64,000 bases of DNA, taken from positions 43,863,224 through 43,927,223 of the forward strand of contig CM037782.1 in NCBI GenBank assembly GCA_021229015.1. Reading direction: 5' to 3'. Shown one piece after another: positions 58,827-64,000 of this stretch (position 1 is the stretch's first letter; the number at the start of each line of letters is the position of its first letter). The translations under genes were made by a program, and so were the position numbers. This DNA comes from Solen grandis (Eukaryota; Mollusca; Bivalvia; Adapedonta; Solenidae). The notes below the pieces were generated by a model. The model saw only the letters and a program-made list of their open reading frames with translations. It was not told the origin of the DNA and ran no database searches.

Positions 58827-61800
58827 TGCTTAGTTAACGTTTAATATTTAATATTTGACAGCTTCATTTGTTTGACGTCGACCTTGGTCCGAGGATGAAG
58901 ATCTCCGAATCTGAAGTCAACGTTCCCGGAAAGTCACTGGTCACCGTGGATACAGGTAAATTTTGATGCTTCAGATAGATATTCTGTTTTAATTTTATAA
59001 ACAGCAAAGGAAAAAAATACATGTAGTATTAAAATCATCCCTCTCGTATATTGTAAATTACTAGTATGTCAATCAGCTCAATGAGCAAGCCTTCCAGCTG
59101 TCTTGCAGAAGATCGTTGGTTCAACCCTTGGACTCAGGTACATTTATTATTTAGCTAGAAGTCACAACATATGACTGAAATACTGTCGCAGCAGCGGTAC
59201 CGACGAGACTCAAATATTTTAAGAAAATGAAAAAAGAAATAACCGATTTAGATATTTTTGGCATACATATTTATATATCATATCCATGAATTTTGAGACT
59301 ATCTATTTATTTCAAAAACGTTCGTAACAGTTTTACATGTTAATTGCGAAAGGTTCACCACTTCACCATAACCTAAATCCGATGTGATACACCAATATGC
59401 TGACTGTTTGTTCCACAGATTGGTGCAAGGTGGGTCTTGGAGTATGCATCGACCTGAGGTACCCAGAACTGGCCCGTCTATACAGCATGAGAGGTATTGT
59501 TTAATTTCAGAACAACAATACTTCGTGCTACGTTATACAACTTAAAATCTTAAATAGGTAGGAATACAGTCTACTAGTCTTGTTTTACGGAATATTCAAG
59601 TGTACATGTATATTTATACCGTACTGGCTAACAATGTTTTGTTAAGAAATTTGATATTTTATGTCGCCGCCTTAGAATTTGAGTATTACTAAGCGCTAAG
59701 TAAGGGTGGCGCCAGGACTCATATAATCAAGGCATAGCCAGTGACATAGATATATAGATGAAACTGGTTATGCCAGCGACATGTATATCGATGTGGCTGG
59801 CATAACAGGTTATATTCGCATTCCCATTTCCTCGAGAATCAAAATAAGTTATCGATTTGTGTCTATCCGTCTTTCTTAGTGTTTGTGTTCTAGGTTTAGT
59901 TTAAAAATGCACATTTATTTTTTTTCCATTTGACATAACAATATGCCAGCTTTAAACATACAGAAATTTGCGACAGTCCGATGATCGATAATCTGACCAT
60001 CTTGCATAATTCGAGGTATATCTTCCCATATCTGTAGGTATATCTGTTGAAAAACTCTCGGTTTTTCGAGTATTACTTTTATCCGTTCATTTTATGTTAT
60101 TCCGTCAGTATTCAAACTAATGTAGTTTCACTATATGCTATTCTACTTTATTGTACCAGGGTGTAGACTGCTTATGTTCATGGGTGGATTCAGCTTGAAG
60201 ACCGGGCCCCACCACTGGGAGATACTTCAGAGGGTCAGGGCTGTTGATAACCAGGTGTATATCGCCAACGTTGGCCCGGCAACCAACCACGAGGCTCCCT
60301 ATGTAACATACGGACACAGCGCAGTTGCGGATCCATGGTATGTGTGTGCTCTGAATGGCTTACTGTGATGTTAAAATCAATATTTGATTATGGCTGCATG
60401 AACAATGAAGAAGCTGGTCTTTAGTGGCAGAGCTAAACAGTAACCTTCTGGTCACTCTATCCCTCTACATGTATATATCTTCTTTCACTCTTCTTTCTTG
60501 GAGACTTAGCGGAGACTGTAAACAGATTTTTTTCTTCCATCTTAATACTAGTACAAATATACAATAAGTTTATTTTTCCAATGATCCACACGCGGCTCGT
60601 TTGTCCAACTAACAGACTGTCCTGTCACGTACACTCGAACTCATTATTTACTCAGTATGCTATCGATGGCTAAACAAATCCATGTTATTAGTTCATAAAG
60701 TTGGTTCTTAAAATAATCAGATAATCAAACTCAGACAAATGTCAGGAAGAGAAGATTAAGGACATGAAACTCGGAGTGAAAGGAATTCCGGATTTGCTTA
60801 AGCTACAAAGAATAAACATGAAGCTATGTAATAATATCAATAGAATGATCTGAGCAAGAAATTGATCGTTTAAAAAACATCCATGGTAAATATACATTAT
60901 GCGTTACAAAATTAATTATTAAAATTATCAAAAAGTTATCAAATACTAACAGCCCAGTCATTTTCGAGAGGAATTTATATAATTTCTAAGACCTTGCTTT
61001 TCAATTGACTTTTAAAGACATGTTTAAGTACATAACACAGTGGGGACATTTTGTGATAACTTTTGTATGCATTTCTCTCAAATACTATATGAATACAAAT
61101 GTTGTTTTCAGTAAATCCTTCTTCTTGTCAGGCATTTGTTTTTAAAAGTATCAATGACTTCCAGTTATAACTATTCTTAATCTCGAGACTGACGTTTAAC
61201 TTAATTCTTTATATGCTAGCGAGACACAGTCATCTCCGATACGTTTGAGCTCCTTGTCAACCGCGATGTAATTGTATATGGAGGTTATTCGTTGCCAAAA
61301 ATCCAGCCTTGTTGATCTGAGTTGAACAGTTTATTTTCCGACAAAATACACAATTCATTTGAATTTCTTAGTTTTTAAACTCCTGAGATACATTCATGGA
61401 CTGAATTTGCCGATGCAACATTGTAAATACGTATTTCAACAAAATGCATTTTGATAAACTACAAAACGCCTTCTTACTTTAACGCTCGCAACTTTACATT
61501 GTCCGACCATCATGATTCGGCTCAGCTTAATTCAGGTTTATATGTTTGCAATGTTGATAAATAAGCTGCGCCCATTTCCCCGCCCACTACATCATCGTAA
61601 ATGAACGTAATTGTCCGCTCACTTTCGGTATTTTCCGACAACGACTGGCAAATCTCCACGCAGTTATCTCCCATATACGAATAAGGGAAGTGTTGCAGCG
61701 TGTAGGTCTACACATTCAAGGTAAATGCATTATGAGAATTAAACAGTATCACAAATTCATGTCAATTATTTACTACGCATCATGTGTTTCAGTTGCATGA

Positions 61801-63688
61801 GTGCCATTGTATGCAGATATTGAATCAACATCAGAAGATATAAAAAAGATTAGTTTTTGAAACGTACCCCACCTACATTGTAAAGCCAGCAATATAAGCG
61901 CAGCATGGCGTAAATTCATATTAAGATTTTTATATCCCTGGCCAGGATTTTAACTTTGATGTTTTTTTAGTCGAGCCACCAACGCCACATGATATGAGAA
62001 CCCACTTCACCACAATTGAGCTTTTTTTCAAGATTTAATATCTAGCTCCTGCCATTACTGGTGTTGTGAATTCGCACTCAATGCCACTTTCATAAAAAAG
62101 TCGATTTTTTTTATTCACAATTTTCAGAAAAACAATGCATAATTTTCACAAACAGAGCTGAGGTGTACCGGACTCAATTTTTTTAATAACAATTCAAGAC
62201 ACATCCAAAATTAAGGTGCCTTAAGTGGTCAATATTGACTATTGGCAGTATAAAGTTCAAGTTGAAGTATTCATTATGTCTTTAATCGGGAGATCTATAA
62301 GATATTTTTTTTGTACCATATATTAATGTTTTAAATGCAAAAAAAAGTGTCTGACTTCAAATATTATTTGAATCTCTGTGTTTGTTCATATACATACCTA
62401 CCTGCAGATTGATTAATTTCTTTAAGAAAATACACAACAGTTACATGCCATCAACTGTCTGTGTCTTAATCCAACTCTTAATGGGTTTGTTTTTTCCAGA
62501 CAGTAAAAATTACTGCTTGATTATAAATCAAGATTTTTTATGCAAAACAAATATATTTATAGAAGGAATAAGTCAAATTGATAATTAAGGTTCAGTTAAG
62601 TTGCTGCTTTACAATTGTCCAATTTTCAAGTCAAAACAGATGGAAGATTTGCTACAGATAGATCTATACAATAATTTTTACAGGCCAAATTCTGGCTGCT
62701 GCCTTTCCCAGTAATATTAAGTAACATTTAATTACTATATCACAAATATAACCTTAATACTAGGGTATGACTGGATAAGAAAAAAGAGGGAAAAAATATA
62801 TGCAGTTTCTAATGTAAAGCTTTCATTTTTTTATATTCACGTTAGTAAAATTAAAACCAAATTATGAAGCTTAAATGTCTGTACATAGCAACTTCCCTTT
62901 CATAGATCTACATTACAGTTTTTCAAACATATTTTTTTTCGTTTTCATTTTACCATGTATATATTAAAAGAGTCCAAAGGTAAGTATAATGAATAACAAT
63001 TGATGTATATAAAATTATTGTATCTACAAAGTATCATTTTCAGACTCAGGTAAATACGAAATCTGTCTGTACTTACTGATTTATCATGGTGTAAGAGTTA
63101 CCTCTCTTTATTTTCCGCTCGTGAAATTTGGCTCCGCCTTTAAATCTTCGCCTGTTTCCGTGATACTGCCATATATGGAAGTTGCAAAATCGTCTACAAA
63201 TGTTAAACGTGTAGAAATGTAAAAGTCAAGTATGCAGTTGTAAACCTGAGAGTGTTATCAGATGCGGCTCCATTCCCGAACGTCGTGATGTACGGCGTAA
63301 AACGTGTCGTGTATGTCGTTGTACATTTCGTAAATTTGAGTTTGAAAAATTATAAATATTATTTGCATTTTATCTTAGCTGCATGTTACCAAATTACATT
63401 CTAGAAGTAAAAACGTTACTAGTTAAATCGAGATAATCAAAACGCACAATACGAGCACAATATGTACCTCTCGGATAAACGTTTATACTTTTACAAATCT
63501 GTTTAGTTGAACCGAAGTATAAATTGTCATGATTACAAGGCTGGATTTTTTGGCAACGAATAGCCTCCATAATTGTACACTTAAACTGATTCATGTACAT
63601 ATGTGTATACCTGATGTTCTTTACTTTTGCAGGGGAGATATCGTTGTTAAAACAGGCTCTGATGAGGATATCATATACGCTGACATAG
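51027..63688 (+). CDS. NIT2/omega-amidase-like carbon-nitrogen hydrolase, 3' end beyond window
   Basis: Eight exons join in frame: 51027-51036, 54131-54249, 54689-54809, 58040-58134, 58862-58955, 59419-59493, 60160-60337, 63633-63688. All introns are GT..AG. The model gives 249 residues starting [17 protein letters not shown]. Nitrilase-superfamily catalytic residues are E44 (ALPEYF), K115 (GKLHLFDVD) and C156 ([14 protein letters not shown]), with the supporting E131 in [26 protein letters not shown] matches the NIT2 rather than the NIT1 signature. NIT2 hydrolyses alpha-ketoglutaramate and alpha-ketosuccinamate in the cytosol and mitochondria, closing the glutamine transaminase cycle. Compared with vertebrate NIT2 (276 residues) the sequence after the Glu is unusual ([14 protein letters not shown]), so it may be a diverged paralogue with altered substrate use. 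About 30 C-terminal residues should lie in a further exon past 64000. Confidence 0.9.
52215..52360 (+). mobile_element. SINE family A, diverged copy in intron 1 of the NIT2-like gene
   Basis: 'gaccgattgcttataatcacttagcccctaacc' and the B-box-like GGGTTCAATTCCCGGCAGGG are followed by 'gttgggaggtgtacggtaggct'. The body is diverged. A (TG)n tract follows directly. Confidence 0.55.
52367..52402 (+). repeat. (TG)n microsatellite
   Basis: Pure TG tract in intron 1 of the NIT2-like gene, adjoining the SINE remnant. Confidence 0.9.
52458..52660 (+). mobile_element. tRNA-derived SINE, unassigned
   Basis: A box GGCCGAATGGTTGAAACG, B box GTTGGTTCGATTCCCAGCC, then a body with 'gtcgttcagcggactggtagtcacggtgtaga' and 'gtctacggtgagatacc' that partly recalls family B. 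It could be a family B variant. Confidence 0.5.
53070..53200 (-). mobile_element. SINE family B fragment in intron 1
   Basis: 'catgaaagagatatagtgctgcatcactgcagtatcacgcc' and 'ggcatgataccacactgaaataccttgacagcaaatcctgcaactccc' follow the family B body order; the head is missing. Confidence 0.6.
54131..54249 (+). CDS. NIT2-like gene, exon 2
   Basis: Acceptor TTATTTACAG, donor GTAGGA. It encodes [13 protein letters not shown] through [12 protein letters not shown], the first beta strand and helix of the nitrilase fold, and stops just before the catalytic Glu. A (CT)14 tract begins 13 bp after its end. Confidence 0.9.
54263..54290 (+). repeat. (CT)14 tract next to a 5' splice site
   Basis: A pure CT tract begins 13 bp after the exon 2 donor of the NIT2-like gene. 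Transcribed, it is a long polypyrimidine stretch of the kind bound by PTB-type splicing factors; any effect is speculative. Confidence 0.85.
54689..54809 (+). CDS. NIT2-like gene, exon 3 (catalytic Glu)
   Basis: Acceptor ATTGACAG, donor GTGACT. It starts with the catalytic Glu codon and encodes [17 protein letters not shown] followed by the [18 protein letters not shown] strand. The tyrosine-rich insert replaces the usual CFNSPYG of NIT2. Confidence 0.9.
54930..55045 (-). mobile_element. SINE family C copy in intron 3
   Basis: On the - strand, GAGGTGGTCCAGTGCTTGTG, 'ccttggatctgaaggctgtgagttcgaa' and 'ggggacgagtactggtacacca' form a tRNA-like head plus body. Confidence 0.6.
55352..55475 (-). 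mobile_element. SINE family C copy in intron 3
   Basis: On the - strand, 'gacggatctgatggttggaagatcgg' then 'ctccctggcgcaaagtactggtccaacct' matches the 57835 and 54930 copies. A 26-T tract lies just right (55486-55511). Confidence 0.55.
57629..57671 (+). repeat. (GT)n microsatellite
   Basis: About 21 GT units in intron 3 of the NIT2-like gene. Confidence 0.9.
57835..57935 (-). mobile_element. SINE family C copy in intron 3
   Basis: On the - strand, GCGCAGTGGTCCAGTGGTAG, 'gggatctgacggtcgcatgtttgattctc' and 'cccagtcgcaaggtactagtccgatt'. It is the clearest copy of this family in the window. Confidence 0.65.
58040..58134 (+). CDS. NIT2-like gene, exon 4 (catalytic Lys)
   Basis: Acceptor CCGTTTCAG, donor GTATGA. 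It encodes [20 protein letters not shown] and ends with the catalytic Lys codon (DFGK). NIT2 normally has RK here; this protein has GK. Confidence 0.9.
58795..58826 (+). repeat. (GA)n and G-run
   Basis: About 13 AG units then GGGGGG, 36 bp before the exon 5 acceptor of the NIT2-like gene. A purine tract in this position is unusual because pyrimidines are expected near the acceptor. Confidence 0.85.
58862..58955 (+). CDS. NIT2-like gene, exon 5
   Basis: Acceptor ATTTGACAG, donor GTAAAT. It encodes [20 protein letters not shown] to VTVDT. It contains E131, the second conserved acidic residue, at the spacing from Lys seen in NIT2. Confidence 0.9.
59069..59215 (+). mobile_element. SINE family A, partial copy in intron 5
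   Basis: 'gagcaagccttccagctgtcttgcagaagatcgttggttcaaccc' and 'atgactgaaatactgtcgcagcagcggtaccg' match the family A body; the head is absent. Confidence 0.6.
59419..59493 (+). CDS. NIT2-like gene, exon 6 (catalytic Cys)
   Basis: Acceptor TTCCACAG, donor GTATTG. It encodes [20 protein letters not shown], carrying the nucleophile Cys156 in the GxCxDxRxPEL motif. Confidence 0.92.
59764..59812. repeat. Short hairpin in intron 6
   Basis: CTGGTTATGCCAGC and GCTGGCATAACAGG are near-exact inverted repeats separated by about 20 bp. Confidence 0.6.
60160..60337 (+). CDS. NIT2-like gene, exon 7
   Basis: Acceptor ATTGTACCAG, donor GTATGT. It encodes [20 protein letters not shown], then [20 protein letters not shown] and [18 protein letters not shown] is the main reason for preferring NIT2 over NIT1. 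Confidence 0.92.
61267..63580. repeat. Inverted repeat pair bracketing most of intron 7
   Basis: GAGGTTATTCGTTGCCAAAA followed by ATCCAGCCTTGT (61281-61312) is matched on the opposite strand at about 63537-63570, with 'gtaattgta' and 'tacaatta' extensions. The arms are about 45 bp long and 2.2 kb apart; the right one lies about 50 bp before the exon 8 acceptor. Either a transposon with long TIRs or two inverted copies of a short repeat. Confidence 0.6.
63633..63688 (+). CDS. NIT2-like gene, exon 8 (not terminal)
   Basis: Acceptor TTACTTTTGCAG. It encodes [18 protein letters not shown]. The frame stays open to a TGA at 63738, but residues after YADI ([12 protein letters not shown]) do not resemble the family. 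A donor GGTAGAG sits exactly after YADI, where NIT2 continues DLK. I therefore end the exon at 63688 and expect another exon past the window. Confidence 0.7.
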
Positions 63689-64000
63689 GTAGAGTAATAG
63701 TCTCTTATCCAACCACCTACCCGGCGGTTTACATCTGATAATTTGAGTTATCTCCCTTTCTACATAGAAAACCAATCTTACCCTGTCAGAACAGCATCCT
63801 TTACGAAATTATGATGTGCGGATAGAACGTGGTCTGTTTGTTTATGTTGTTGTTGTGATCCTTTTGGCTAGAAATTACAATGCATCATCGTCATTTTTAT
63901 TCTTCTACTTATTATAGCTACAACTTAATTTTGTTGACGTTTGAACCGCTTGAAGAAACATGAAAATCTTAGAGTAATTCGTTTATATTCATAACTCATA

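Noticed and set aside
1..64000. CRISPR array, prophage, operon or bacterial insertion sequence
   Set aside because: The tandem arrays lack spacer structure, the genes are spliced, and the sequence is clearly eukaryotic.
1..64000. Hammerhead ribozymes of the type found in bivalve retrozymes
   Set aside because: I scanned by eye for CTGATGA cores with a matching GAAAC. Occurrences such as 63659 lie in coding sequence or lack the partner. The scan was not exhaustive.

Overview
The window reads as nuclear DNA of a bivalve mollusc, probably a heterodont clam. The evidence is AT-rich sequence, small exons with GT..AG introns of 0.3 to 3.9 kb, dense tRNA-derived SINEs, MITEs and foldback elements, decayed LINEs of a kind common in bivalve genomes, many (GTT)n/(TG)n microsatellites, and a 100-N scaffold gap at 18887-18986. 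The species assignment is inference; no sequence search was possible.

Two spliced protein-coding genes can be supported, both on the + strand and both cut by the window edges or incompletely resolved. Gene 1 (exons 3720-3813, 4706-4854, 6581-6753) encodes the cysteine-rich ectodomain, single transmembrane helix and proline/tyrosine-rich PPxY tail of a Shisa/CYYR1-like (STMC6-type) membrane protein; its signal-peptide exon was not found. Gene 2 (eight exons, 51027-63688) is a NIT2/omega-amidase-like carbon-nitrogen hydrolase with the Glu-Lys-Cys catalytic residues intact (E44, K115, C156 in the assembled model). Its last C-terminal exon lies beyond the right edge.

Between the genes, about 44 kb (7-51 kb) holds no recognisable host gene. 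From left to right: a palindromically arranged satellite array (0.39-1.55 kb); a tandem duplication and a long-armed foldback element (2.4-3.15 kb); SINE and hairpin copies in the introns of gene 1; a TTAA-flanked MITE (8.07-8.30 kb); a 0.58-kb repeat with a signal-peptide-like reading frame (9.14-9.73 kb), which recurs inverted at 39.99-40.56 kb; a LINE 3' fragment (10.1-11.1 kb); tandem arrays at 13.6-14.8 kb; a decayed CR1/Jockey-type LINE (15.4-17.5 kb); the assembly gap; mostly featureless AT-rich DNA to 35 kb; a nested TIR element at 35.70-36.08 kb; a second LINE 3' fragment on the - strand (38.5-39.66 kb); young SINE copies with target-site duplications (42.0 and 43.4 kb); and a short tandem repeat with perfect nuclear-receptor-type direct repeats (49.2-49.6 kb).

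The window contains no operon-like, CRISPR or phage-like organisation. The two genes are unrelated in function as far as can be seen. The most interesting material is the repeat content: the inverted pair of signal-peptide-bearing repeats, the palindromic satellite, and several uncatalogued non-autonomous elements.
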